A stretch of 64,000 nt of DNA from Craspedostauros australis (GCA_026770025.1 JAMXDE010000007.1:2976001-3040000); one strand, 5' to 3'. Positions 41,315 through 52,900 are shown, counted from the first letter of the stretch. Made by a program: numbers and translations. The notes: generated by a model from the letters alone, not told the origin.

Positions 41315-42057
41315 AGGGATATCGCATTTCACATTCATACCCCTCCATTCATGTCACATGTGGCACTCACGTTCGGATTTCACATTGGTACTCGTGACTC
41401 GTTCGTGACCTACACAGAAAGGCGACCAATATGACTGAATCGGCTTCTCTTCTGTAGAATATAGTTCGAGTTTAGACTGTTCTGATCTGAATGCTTCGTT
41501 GCAGGTTATCGCATCACTTGTTGAGACCAAAGGATGGTAGGATCGTTAATGGGTGTGCTCTGAGTTGTACGCAACACACATCCCTCTTTCTCCTCTTAGG
41601 AGTTTCGTGTTGTGAGAGGTTCGTTGCCATCTCTTCTGTCTCAACTTTGCCACCAACAGAGGTCCGGCAACAGATGCGCAAGCACTTTGTCCCTGCTAAT
41701 TCACGGCTTGTTCAAGGCTCTGTTGCCAATGTCGATGGCAGAGACCTCTTGATCACTGTATTATGGAGATAGATCAGCAGTTTGTTGTCCAATAGAAGCT
41801 CTTCACGCAGTCTACACAGAACTATTGCGATTGCATGTTGGGGTGATTGGAGACCACCAACGACTTCTGATATGGCATTCAGGATCTCCAAAGGATGCAA
41901 AATGTCCGTTGGTCGAAGTCCCTGGTCGTATCTGACTACACTAATCCTCAGAGCATCAGGAACACGCCGCGGATGTTGCATCGGGTGAAATAGGATATGA
42001 GCAAAGATTCCTCAGCTGTATCATGAAGGGGGCCTTTGATACTTGCGCGCAGATATC
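41315..42057. other. Spacer without recognised gene
   Basis: Short frames only (for example 41712-41981, minus), no recognisable domain. Ends at the left LTR of D. Confidence 0.5.
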
Positions 42058-42850
42058 TGTCGAGATGTACATGTGAGTATATGTCAAAATGTACGTGTAT
42101 ATGTGCATCGTTCACCCGCTATTCTCTCATACGCACTTGGACGGTATAACTACACTCGTGTCGATAGTATACTGTGATTCGTCAGAATTACAGGGGAAAT
42201 GGAACACACGAAAAGGGGCAAGATTTCTGGAGGAAATTTGCAAATAACGATTTCTGGGAGAATCAGAAGATCGTCCGTCCATGCATCAATGGTACCAAGA
42301 GAATCTCGAGGTACTTCCCAACTAAACCTCAGATGACGATATCATCTGACAGGCTGCTGCATCACCAATGGAACGTGACATCTGGAGAGCAGAAGGACGC
42401 CTACTGACGTCGACAGGATGTCAACATGTCACCACGTCGACAGCTGTCTCCAAGTCAGAGCAGGAGACGAAGATACGATGACCCATGAAGATCATGGATA
42501 CTGAAGGTGAACTTCAAATGGTAAGTACTCATGGAGTAGAAGTCAGTACTGAATGAACGGAATGTCGAATGCGGAGCACGCATCGAACACGGAGTATCGT
42601 GTAGCACGAGCACACGATAGTGAGAGAGAGAGAGAGAGAATACAGAGAGGAGCGAGAGAGGATCTCGCGTACCGACTCATAGTCGGAGACCGAATCTACG
42701 AAACAGATTGAAGCGCCGAGAGCATCGGGCAAGAGAACGAACGGACACCGAGAGTATCGGAGTGCCAACGTAATGAAATAGCAAACAGACGACTATCAAC
42801 CAACACCATCTTCCACGATCGTAGGTTACCGTGAGCGGAACTTGCCAACA
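42058..42850 (+). repeat. 5' LTR of element D
   Basis: 793 bp, TGTCGAG...CCAACA, with a GA microsatellite near 42622-42639. A block from about 42311 to 42480 (TACTTCCCAACTAAACCT onward) has a counterpart in the LTR of unrelated element F. Confidence 0.92.
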
Positions 42851-42862
42851 CGTTTATAAACG
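42851..42862 (+). promoter_or_regulatory. Palindromic 12-mer at the primer-binding position of element D
   Basis: CGTTTATAAACG, as in A and C, directly after the 5' LTR. Confidence 0.5.
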
Positions 42863-42932
42863 ATAGATCAGGGCGAGCCCGCGAATCGTATCGTGCGAGG
42901 AAGACGAACATCATTCAAGAGCAGCAGGCTGA

Positions 42933-45900
42933 ATGAGCGAGGAAGAGGAATTGAAAGACATCCCTCTGTCCAATCCGACTATCAAGAGAGAAGAAGGTGC
43001 GAGTGAGACTCCATCACGACAAGAGAAGGAAGCAGCCGCGGCTACTGTCCTATCAGGCGCATACGCAAGCGCAATCGACGAGACCGAAGAAGAACGGTCT
43101 GCAAGACTACACCGCGAGGAGAAGAGCATTCTCAAGGCGATCAAGCAAGAGGAGACTGGTGTGACGAAGAGCATTCGCACAGCCAAACAGGGTGAGAAAA
43201 GTGAGACACCACCAGGAGGAGAATTTGTGAGCAAATCAACCCTCGCGAAACAACAAGCGAAAATCGAAGAATCGACAACACAGAAACAGACGGAAATCAA
43301 GGGCGCGAGCGCACCAACAACGAAACAACGAACCAACATGGCGACATCAGCCAACATGAACAAGCGACGCATCAAGGCGCCGATGTTCAGCGGTGAACAG
43401 GAAGACTACAGCGCATGGGAGTCCCAAGCGAAGGCATACGCTCGTGCACAGAAGACGAGAGACGTGATGTTAGGCAAGACCAAGGTGCCAACAGTGAGCG
43501 AGATCGCGGCAGCCGCCGATGAAGACAAGGAAGCGATGGAGGAGATCTACGAACTGGGATGTGACTGCTTCAGCGATCTGATCCTCATGATGGATGCAGA
43601 GAAAGGAAAAGGTAAGCAAGCCATCCAGTACATCAACCAATGCATCTCCGACGACTACCCCGAAGGAGACGCACACGGAGCGTGGAACGTTCTCGCGGAG
43701 AAGTTCCGACCATCCGACGCAGTGACGAAGATCAAACTCAAGCGCCAATTCAACAACGAAAAGATGAAGAGAGACACGGACCCCGACATCTACATCACGC
43801 AACTCGAGAGTCTACGATCGCGTCTCCACGATGTCAAGTACGAGATCTCGGACGAGGAAATGGTCATGCAAATCCTCAGCACGGTGAGCAACGAGTACAG
43901 AACTCACATCGTGAACTTCCAACACCAACTCACGTTCAATCCGGAACTGGTCACCATCAACTCGATCAGAGGAGTACTCCGTACTGCATACGCCACTCAC
44001 AGAGGGGGCAAAGCATACGTCGACGACTTCCAAGACAGTAACACGAAGAGCAACGACACCGGCTTCACAAGCACCGGTAACTTCAAGGGTACTTGTCACA
44101 ACTGTGGCGTGTATGGCCATAGATCCGCCGATTGCCCAGAACGCAAGAAACCGAACAACAAGAAAAACAACAACAACAACAACAAGATGAACGGAAAACG
44201 CAACAAGGGAACCGGCTTCAAGGGCAAGTGCAACTACTGCGGCATCTTCGGACACCGCGAGGCGGAGTGCCGAAAGAAGAAGTTCAACGAGAAGAAGAAG
44301 GCCGACGAACAGGCCAACACAGCAACGCAAGGACACGACAAGAGCGGGCACGAGATGGTACTCTCTGCGAAGGACATGCCGCTCTGCATGTTGGTGTCCG
44401 ACGACTACATCGAAGACTCCTTCTTCGATAACTTCGAATACGTCGGGAGTGACGACGAAGTGCAGGATGATGAGATCATCCCGGAGTGGCTCAGCGAGGA
44501 GCCAATCATCCACGAGGTGGATCCAAGACGCGAAGTGAGCTACGAATGCTGCTTCAACGCGCACGACCTGATCGGTTCATACGGCGACGAAGCTGAGATG
44601 GACGAGGCCAACGATAGCGACATCGAAGAGGCCATGAGCGATGACGACGACGACGACGCCGACGAGAACGGCGCAGATGAAGACGACGAGGCGAACCGCG
44701 CCGCGGCGCCTCCTCCTCCAGCAGCGGGGAACAACAGATCGGGCATCTTCGACGAGGATGACAGCGACGAATCCGAGAACGGCAATCATCCAGACGACAG
44801 CTTCAATCCAAACAAGCGTGTCGTCTACCCAGGGAATATCGACTTCCCACCAATCGATGATCCCAACAGGTCCAATTACCTCCATCGTCATGACACCGTC
44901 CCATATGCAACAGAAACAGCATTGGTGATCCAGAAGCAACTCATCTTCGATGCAGTGATGGAAGCAGGAGTGAGCCTGTTCCCAGGAGTCGCACAAGGAG
45001 TGCTGAGACCAATATGGGTGAACATGATGGGATCGATCCTATCCGAGAACTTCAGATCGATCGAAGAGATTCTGACCAATTCGGTTGTGATCAATCGCAT
45101 ACTGGAAGGGAACGACTCGGAAACGATCCCAGAGACGGATCTACATTACATCCTTGGAGGATGTATGCGCGTACTCTTACGCGAACGACCACGCGTCCAC
45201 CCATACGATCCAGCCACAGGATCACATCGAAACAGCACTATTCCATCGGACTACGCGCAACTACCCGACGACATGGATGACGGAGACCATCATCATCCAT
45301 ACAACGAAGATGGAGTCCACGAAGACGACGACGACGGCAGCTTCAACGACGAGATAGCTGCGGCAGCCGTGGAGCAACTCCACGAGCTGAGCACCAAGTA
45401 CAAGGACAAGGTCAACAAGGACACCTGGCTCGCCGACAGTGGAGCTTCGTGTCACATCGTCAACTCGGACGCCGCTCTCTTCAACGTGCGGCACATCAAG
45501 TCCTTCGTCCAAGTGGGAGACAGCACAAAGCTAGACTCTCCCAAGATGGGATCCATTCGCTTGAAGGTCAAGCAACGAAACAACACTGGCCACGTCATCC
45601 GGCTCGATGATGTGAAGTACACACCCAAGATGGCGGTGAACCTTTTCTCCACGAACAAGGCTCTGTACAACGGTTACCAGCTTGGTAACAACGGCATTCT
45701 GATGGACATCATCAACGGATCGGGAACGAAGATCGTGTTCGATCGAGTCTTCCCCACATCCAACGGATTCATCACGGGAGTGCAGATGCATCCCATCATG
45801 CCAACAGACGACGACAAGGCTTCAACAGCCATCGTCAAGAATCCATCCAAGGAGATCAGCGCGGTGAACCTGCACCGAATGCTCGGCCACGCGCCACTCG

Positions 45901-48900
45901 AGACCATGAAGCGAACGGCCGCTCAATATGGATGGAAGATTATCGGCGAGATGCCGGTATGTCGCGACTGCGCGGTCGCGAACGCAAGAGTGAAGAATAT
46001 TCCGAAGGCAACCATTCCAAGAGCGACTCGCCGAGGCGAACGGCTCTTCATTGACATTAGTTACACTAAACACATAAGCTTCGGAGATAAACGCTACTGG
46101 ACCCTGATCGTGGACGACTGCACGGATCACTGCTGGAGTTTCTTTCTCAAGAACAAAAGTGATCAACCAGGATACATCAAACAATTCGTCCAGACGATCA
46201 AGTCACAGACTGGTGACCAACAGATCATCTTCCGAGGTGACAACAGCGGAGAGAACAAATCCACGGAGGATATTCTCATCGATGCAGGACTCAACGTGAA
46301 ATTCAAATTCATGGCATCGAACACGCCGCAACAGAATGGCAGAGTAGAACGCAAGTTCGCGTACCTCTACACCAAAGTCCGCTCCATGCTCAACGGAGCA
46401 CAGCTTGACGAAGAGTATAGGCATGGCCTGTGGGCAGCGGCTGCTAGCACTGCCACCGCCATCGCCAACATCACCGTAGCGAAGAACCAGAAGGAATCAC
46501 CACATCGACAATTCTTCAGCAACGATCCACCATATGCGGACGCGCTCCGCACGTTTGGAGAGGTAGGTGTTGTGAAGACCACCTACGGCGGAATCACCGC
46601 CAAACTCAAGAACAGAGGAGAAGAGATGGTGTTCATCGGATATGCACACCAACACGCATCAGGAGTCTATAACATGTACAGACCATCGACAAAGTCACTC
46701 ATCTGTTCACGTGACATCAAGTGGCTCAACCAATCATATGGACAGTTCCGTGGCTGGGCACCAGCACCGAACATATCCAATGAAACAGGAATAACGGACG
46801 CAGACGGCTTCACAACCATCGGACGGAAGGGAGCAACGCCAAGGACGGCAACGCGTCAAACACCGGAAGCGAAGAGAGTATCTTTCGCTGACAGCAACAG
46901 ATACTACATCCTATCAGACAGCGATGATGAGGATAATGAGGACAACGGAGTAGTGACTCAAGTAATCCGAAATAACGAGGAAGATCGGAGCGAATCCAAT
47001 CATGAGGATGATGAGATCCTACCATCCGGCGACGAAGTCGATGATGAGACAGGTGTCACCCCTCCAAATACACCAGCGAGGTCTACACATGACACACCAT
47101 CCAGATCTCCACCAAGCAAACCAAACAAGCGTGACATAGCTAGAAAGGAGAGAATCCGACGTCACAAAGCACGAGGCAGGAAGGGAGAAGCTAATCCCAA
47201 GTCAACTGCAGGGAAGAGTATTCCCAGAGCTCTGCGCGAGCTCGCAGACTTCAACGAACGAGGTCGAAAGGAAGAAGGCTATGAGAGCGATCCATCATCC
47301 AACGAGGTGAGTGACGAACTCAGCGACGAGATGATCGACGACTCCAACAACGAAACTACAGATGATGAAGAAATTGAAGACGAAGATGAAGAGATCGAGA
47401 TTATTCATCATAGCACAACAGGACTATACGGAATGAATGCAATCATTACCGAATCACCAGCGATCGACATCGGACTGTCGATGCAGGACGAGAACAAGGA
47501 ACCAGAGAAGCACATCGAACCCACAACGTTCGACGGAGCCTTCAATCACCCAGATCCTATCCATCGAAAGGGATATCGAGCAGCCATCAAGAAGGAGTTC
47601 GACTCTATGGATACACGCAAGGTGTACAGCAAGATCAAACGAGACGCCATCCCACGCGGCCGCAGATGCTGCAAGTGCAAATGGGTCTTCAAGCTGAAGC
47701 GTGACGGCACACATCGAGCGCGGCTCGTTGCATGTGGGTATTCACAAGTCGCAGGAGTAGACTTCCAAGAGCATTACTCACCCGTCATCCATGACGTGAC
47801 CTATCGGGTCATGATGGTGATCATGCTAATCAAGAAGATGGACTGCGCACTCGTCGATGTCGTAACGGCATTCCTACATGGAGACCTCGACGAGGAGATC
47901 TATATGAACTGTCCCAACGGGATGGATCATCAAGCAGACGAAGCCCTGACCCTACACAAGCCAATCTACGGACTTGTGCAGAGCGCCAGGCAATGGTTCA
48001 AGATGTTGGTATCGACCCTCAAGAATATCAACTTCGAACAGAGCGCAGCAGACCTGTGCCTGTTCTACAGGAAGACGAACGAAGGAAGCATAATCGTGGC
48101 CATCTACGTGGACGATTGCTTCTGTTGCGGAGACTCCAAGGCACTGGAGACATTCCTGAAGGACATCCAAGGCAGCAAATTCAAGGTGACAATCGAGCGC
48201 GGACTCGGAGACTACCTCAGCTGCAACATCGAACTGAACCATGACAAGACTAGAGCGACATTGCGTCAACCACACCTCATCCGACATCTCATCAAAGATT
48301 TCGGAACCAAGGTTGAGAAGATGCAGCGCTATGTGACACCGGGAACCCCGGGTCAAATCATCGTACGACCATCCGAAGATAACGGACTGCAAAAGGTCGG
48401 ACCAGAAGAACATGCCGAATATCGCCGAGGCGTCGGTATGCTACTCTTCCTCATCAAGCACTCGCGACCAGATATCGCGAACCCTGTGAGGGAACTCTCC
48501 AAGGTATTGATCGGGCCCACCAAGGCTGCAATGAAGGAGATGTATCGAATCATCAAGTATGTGATCGATACAAAGGACTATGGATTGAAGATCCATCCAG
48601 CGCGTCCAGACGACGACGGCTGGGACATGGAGCTCTTCTGCGATAGCGAATATGCAGGAGACAAGAACACGAGAATCAGCGTAGGAGGGTTCATCCTATA
48701 CCTGTGCAAGGTACCAATCCTTTGGCGATCCAAGGCACAGAAGGCCGTCACACTCAGCTCATCCGAAGCAGCATACGTTGCCCTTTCCGAAGCGGCAAAG
48801 GAAATCTTCTTCGTCATGCAGCTACTCGAAAGTGTGGGCGTCCCAGTGAAGACACCGATCAAGGTCCGAGTGGACAATATCGGAGCGATCTTCATCGCCA

Positions 48901-49103
48901 AGAACCCATCAACATCCCAACGATCGCGGCACATCGACGTGCGCCATCACTATGTGAGGAACATGGTAATCAACAAAACCATCGAAATCATTTTCGTCAA
49001 ATCCGAGCAGAACACAAGCGACGGATTCACCAAGAACATCAAGGCCAACTTGCAACGTGAACACGAGAAGTCGTACCTTGACACATCGAGAACATTCGAA
49101 TGA
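42933..49103 (+). CDS. Ty1/copia Gag-Pol polyprotein, element D (2056 aa), RNase H Glu lost
   Basis: Domain order and numbering as in A: CCHC knuckles at 388 and 433, protease D835, integrase D1041/D1103/E1139, RT D1642 and YVDD 1725-1728. In RNase H the second Glu of SEAEY is Ala (codon GCA at 48771-48773, residue 1947); by alignment with cellular RNase H this is the catalytic glutamate, so template RNA removal should fail. Other changes relative to A are few and lie after residue ~860 (for example FKFMASNT in integrase, ADLCLFY and RYVTPGTPG in RT). Two of these, the integrase change included, are shared with C, hinting at gene conversion. The frame is otherwise intact. Confidence 0.94.
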   Translation: MSEEEELKDIPLSNPTIKREEGASETPSRQEKEAAAATVLSGAYASAIDETEEERSARLHREEKSILKAIKQEETGVTKSIRTAKQGEKSETPPGGEFVSKSTLAKQQAKIEESTTQKQTEIKGASAPTTKQRTNMATSANMNKRRIKAPMFSGEQEDYSAWESQAKAYARAQKTRDVMLGKTKVPTVSEIAAAADEDKEAMEEIYELGCDCFSDLILMMDAEKGKGKQAIQYINQCISDDYPEGDAHGAWNVLAEKFRPSDAVTKIKLKRQFNNEKMKRDTDPDIYITQLESLRSRLHDVKYEISDEEMVMQILSTVSNEYRTHIVNFQHQLTFNPELVTINSIRGVLRTAYATHRGGKAYVDDFQDSNTKSNDTGFTSTGNFKGTCHNCGVYGHRSADCPERKKPNNKKNNNNNNKMNGKRNKGTGFKGKCNYCGIFGHREAECRKKKFNEKKKADEQANTATQGHDKSGHEMVLSAKDMPLCMLVSDDYIEDSFFDNFEYVGSDDEVQDDEIIPEWLSEEPIIHEVDPRREVSYECCFNAHDLIGSYGDEAEMDEANDSDIEEAMSDDDDDDADENGADEDDEANRAAAPPPPAAGNNRSGIFDEDDSDESENGNHPDDSFNPNKRVVYPGNIDFPPIDDPNRSNYLHRHDTVPYATETALVIQKQLIFDAVMEAGVSLFPGVAQGVLRPIWVNMMGSILSENFRSIEEILTNSVVINRILEGNDSETIPETDLHYILGGCMRVLLRERPRVHPYDPATGSHRNSTIPSDYAQLPDDMDDGDHHHPYNEDGVHEDDDDGSFNDEIAAAAVEQLHELSTKYKDKVNKDTWLADSGASCHIVNSDAALFNVRHIKSFVQVGDSTKLDSPKMGSIRLKVKQRNNTGHVIRLDDVKYTPKMAVNLFSTNKALYNGYQLGNNGILMDIINGSGTKIVFDRVFPTSNGFITGVQMHPIMPTDDDKASTAIVKNPSKEISAVNLHRMLGHAPLETMKRTAAQYGWKIIGEMPVCRDCAVANARVKNIPKATIPRATRRGERLFIDISYTKHISFGDKRYWTLIVDDCTDHCWSFFLKNKSDQPGYIKQFVQTIKSQTGDQQIIFRGDNSGENKSTEDILIDAGLNVKFKFMASNTPQQNGRVERKFAYLYTKVRSMLNGAQLDEEYRHGLWAAAASTATAIANITVAKNQKESPHRQFFSNDPPYADALRTFGEVGVVKTTYGGITAKLKNRGEEMVFIGYAHQHASGVYNMYRPSTKSLICSRDIKWLNQSYGQFRGWAPAPNISNETGITDADGFTTIGRKGATPRTATRQTPEAKRVSFADSNRYYILSDSDDEDNEDNGVVTQVIRNNEEDRSESNHEDDEILPSGDEVDDETGVTPPNTPARSTHDTPSRSPPSKPNKRDIARKERIRRHKARGRKGEANPKSTAGKSIPRALRELADFNERGRKEEGYESDPSSNEVSDELSDEMIDDSNNETTDDEEIEDEDEEIEIIHHSTTGLYGMNAIITESPAIDIGLSMQDENKEPEKHIEPTTFDGAFNHPDPIHRKGYRAAIKKEFDSMDTRKVYSKIKRDAIPRGRRCCKCKWVFKLKRDGTHRARLVACGYSQVAGVDFQEHYSPVIHDVTYRVMMVIMLIKKMDCALVDVVTAFLHGDLDEEIYMNCPNGMDHQADEALTLHKPIYGLVQSARQWFKMLVSTLKNINFEQSAADLCLFYRKTNEGSIIVAIYVDDCFCCGDSKALETFLKDIQGSKFKVTIERGLGDYLSCNIELNHDKTRATLRQPHLIRHLIKDFGTKVEKMQRYVTPGTPGQIIVRPSEDNGLQKVGPEEHAEYRRGVGMLLFLIKHSRPDIANPVRELSKVLIGPTKAAMKEMYRIIKYVIDTKDYGLKIHPARPDDDGWDMELFCDSEYAGDKNTRISVGGFILYLCKVPILWRSKAQKAVTLSSSEAAYVALSEAAKEIFFVMQLLESVGVPVKTPIKVRVDNIGAIFIAKNPSTSQRSRHIDVRHHYVRNMVINKTIEIIFVKSEQNTSDGFTKNIKANLQREHEKSYLDTSRTFE

Positions 49104-49110
49104 CCGAATG

Positions 49111-49123
49111 CACACAGGAAGGG
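49111..49123 (+). promoter_or_regulatory. Polypurine tract of element D
   Basis: CACACAGGAAGGG immediately before the 3' LTR. Confidence 0.7.
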
Positions 49124-49910
49124 TGTCGAGATGTACATGTGAGTATATGTCAAGATGTACGTGTATATGTGCATCGTTCACCCGCTATTCTCTCATACGC
49201 ACTTGGACGGTATAACTATACTCGTGTCGATAGTATACTGTGATTCGTCAGAATTACAGGGGAAATGGAACACACGAAAAGGGGCAAGATTTCTGGAGGA
49301 AATTTGCAAATAACGATTTCTGAGAGAATCAGAAGATCGTCCGTCCATGCATCAATGGTACCAAGAGAATCTCGAGGTACTTCCCAACTAAACCTCAGAT
49401 GACGATATCATCTGACAGACTACTGCATCACCAATGGAACGTGACATCTGGAGAGCAGAAGGACGCCTACTGACGTCAACAGGATGTCAGCATGTCACCA
49501 CGTTGACAGCTGTCTCCAAGTCAGAGCAGGAGGCGAAGATACGATGACCCATGAAGATCATGGGTACTGAAGGTGAACTTCAAATGGTAAGTACTCATGG
49601 AGTAGAAGCCAGTACTGAATGAACGGAGTGTCGAATGCGGAGCACGCATCGAACACGGAGTATCGTGTAGCACGAACACACGATGTTGAGAGAGAGAAAA
49701 TACAGAGAGGAGCGAGAGAGGATCTCGCGTACCGACTCATAGTTGGAGACCGAATCTACGAAACAGATTGAAGCGCCGAGAGCATCGGGCAAGAGAACGA
49801 ACGGACACCGAGAGTATCGGAGTGCCAATGTAATGAAATAGCAAACAGACGACTATCAACCAACACCATCTTCCACGATCGTAGGTTACCGTGAGCGGAA
49901 CTTGCCAACA
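49124..49910 (+). repeat. 3' LTR of element D
   Basis: 787 bp, ends TTGCCAACA at the border with element E. Its antisense strand adds about 57 codons to the truncated E frame. Confidence 0.92.
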
Positions 49911-52900
49911 TTGGGTGGCTTGGTCCGATCTGGGATCAGTGCGGGGGACTGCTCTGATCTTGTTGGTAGGGTCAAGGATGGACAGATGGTTGGGCATGTA
50001 GTTCATGGCTGTCGTTCGTGCCCTTGGCATGACGTTGCAGGATTGGAGTCGCCTTGGGGATGGGGATGGCTCTGGCATGGGAAGGTCCATTCTGGTCCTC
50101 TTCCTTGGGTTGGTGGCCTCCTTGGCACCTGGTTCCGTCATGGAGAACGATCTTCCGGTCACCGACCCGTCTTGCGGGGTCAATGGCATTGGGTGCATAT
50201 CCAAATGCTCCTCTCCCAGCCTTGGTCTGGTTGCTGGGCGTAGAGATGGGCTCGTCACGATCTTCCTGGGCTGATTGGGAGCATCGAAGATCCTCACCAT
50301 GATCTCTGGGCTCCTGGGTGGTAATGGTGTTCCCACTGATTCATCAAGGGTCTCTCTTTCATCTGGGGAGTCGCCACAGTCGTCGATGTGGTTGCTGGCA
50401 TGGGTGGTTTGGGTATGCGCCTGGTTTGGGTTGATCTTGTCTGGTCGGTAGATGGGTGTCGACTCCTCGATGCCCAGAGATTCTGACTCTGGCATGTCCT
50501 TCTTGTTGGAAGGATCTGGGGCCTTCTGGAGTGGTCTATACTTGTCAATGTAGACTCCCCTATCATGAGTACCGGCCAAGATCTTGGGTGGTGGCGACGT
50601 GTGTTGGGAGCGTTGGACTGATGGCCTGGGGATGGGCAGTGAGCTGGTGACAATTCCTTGTGCAATTGCAGCTTCTGTGTCAGTGGTTTCCCTTGGCTTG
50701 GCTGCGCTGGTTGCTGCGGGTTCCTGATCGATGTACCCTTCTGGAACCTCTGATAGGAATTTCCCATTGACTGTCTCTCCTTCCTTGAGGCAGGGTTGTC
50801 GGTCATCGATTTCAGGGATGCCGTTGACTATCTCATCCTCGGTGATGGGTAGACTAGGATCCTGTTTGAGTGCTGCCTGTGTCCGTTCCAAGTTCACTGC
50901 GATGGGGTCGCTCTGGTTCTGGATACTTTGTGTCTGCTTCGCTCGTGCGAGGATGACAGGAATGCAGTTCTTCCTCAAACTGAAGAAGTGGCAGGTCGAT
51001 GATCTCAGATTCGTGGATCTGTCCATGCTGGGTTTCTCTGCCCATGCGCCATCGTCAGCTGGGTAGAAATACTGTCCATCAGCGATCGCGATGCTGGGGG
51101 CCTCGGTATCCTTGAGGTCTTCATCGAGATATTCATAGAGGGAAAGCGGAAATACGGATTGGCTGTCTGCATAGGACATGGTGTCAGCATGGACCTTCCT
51201 GTTGCCCTTGGTACAGGTGATACAGGCCCTGTGACCACTGTAGCCTGTGACAATTCCACGGAAGGTTCCCTTCTTCCTTGTAGGGTACAGTACCTGAGAG
51301 CTGGCAACGTGTTCCGGCGTGATGAAAATCCGAGGCGTCAAACTTCCCGATGTCAATGAATAATTGGTGTCTGGCAGTGGGCTGGATTCTGTTGCGGGAT
51401 CCGTTGGTGATGCGTCGACGGGTTGGTGACGAAAATTGTCACGTGGTCCATTACTCGGCTCGTAATTGTTAGTCGTGGCAAGGATATCGGGCATGTCGCA
51501 TGCGACAACAAAACTCGGTGGGGCCCGTCGGTTGGATTCGGCCAACGTGATTGCGATCGGTGTGACAGGTCTGGGTGGCCTTCTCCGGGACCTCTCTAGA
51601 GGGGTCGGCTCCCGTCGAGTTCTCGCGAGCCAGAGGGTAGTTGACGATGTGCTGATGTCCATGCGTGTTTGTTGGTACCGGATGACATTGATGTTTCTTG
51701 TATCGGTGCGTCTCTTGCTGTGGCATGATTGCTCCTCTGGTCGATCGGTTGGCAGGTCGGGGTCGTCTTCCGCTCTGGTGACCTTGGCGCGCGGTTTCGC
51801 GGGGGATACGATTTCATGGTAGGGCCCTGGTTCGTATATTAAGTTCCTGAGGACCGTCTTCGATGCGATGTGACGGAAGGGGGTTTTGGAGAGTGGTTTG
51901 GTGTGCATGTCAGCGGTGTTGTTGATTGAAGTAATGCACCAGAGTACGATGATACCTGCGGCGATGCACTCTCGGACCTGGTGGAATGCCAAGGAGCAGT
52001 GTTTCTTCTTCAAGGGCAATGGAGGGGCCGTGGTGTTCAGTAACATTGCCTTGTTGTCTCTCATCATGATTGCTGGTCCATCAATGGGTAGTGCGAGGTC
52101 CATCAGTGTATGTCGTAGCCCGGTTTTTGACTTCGTGGCACTCCTAGCAGCGCCCAGGTTCGATCCATGCGTGGGGTTCTCCACAGCGTCCTGTCGTTTG
52201 CAGATGGTCTTGATTTTAGATTGGTTCGTCCTGTGGGAATTGATCCTCCAAGGGATGTCCTTTCTGGCGTTGATGGTAAAGGGGGGTCGCTTCTCTTGCC
52301 TGTTCCTCCCATTCCCTCCCCTTTCTTCGGGGCCGTCATCCATTTGTTGGTAGGATGGTGGTCCCGACGAACAAAGAAGGTGCGATGGCCCTGGATTGGA
52401 GTCGTCCTCCTCATGGGGCTTGTGTGCCATTGGTTCGATGGAGCCGGCTGTCATCATGAGCTCCCCTGTCGCGGGAGGTTCCTCTTCGATGGTGGGTGCT
52501 GCATGCGGTGGGGTTCCGGCATCGTCATGCGTCGGGGCCAGACCATTCTCCTCTGGGGTTGCTGGCGAAAGGTCGTATTGGTCATCATGGAAACCACTCC
52601 AATCGAAGGTCTTGTTGCCTCCGTTCGGATTCTTGGTGAGATAGCAACTCATGGGGACGTTGCATTCAAGCCCACCCTGGTGGTCTGGTGGGTTCCATTC
52701 CTGTTTCGAGGTGATGTCATGCGGAGGGAGGTCCTCGTCATCTTTCATGATAGGAATCACGTAGAATGTCATCAATGCATCCCTCATCTCCAGGTTGATG
52801 ATCATGTTTTCATCAGGCATTCGATACTGTCTTCCTGTTCCTGATGTGGGGAATGATGCCCAATGTTCCGTGGAGACCGTGTCGAGGACAGTTCCGCTTG

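Larger units (their letters stand above)
42058..49910 (+). mobile_element. Ty1/copia retrotransposon, element D, with RNase H lesion
   Basis: 7.85 kb, LTRs 793 and 787 bp that differ at roughly 15-20 sites. The gag half is identical to A as far as read. Flanks GATATC and TTGGGT do not form a duplication. The right LTR truncates element E. The frame is open, but the RNase H motif is SEAAY instead of SEAEY. Confidence 0.92.
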
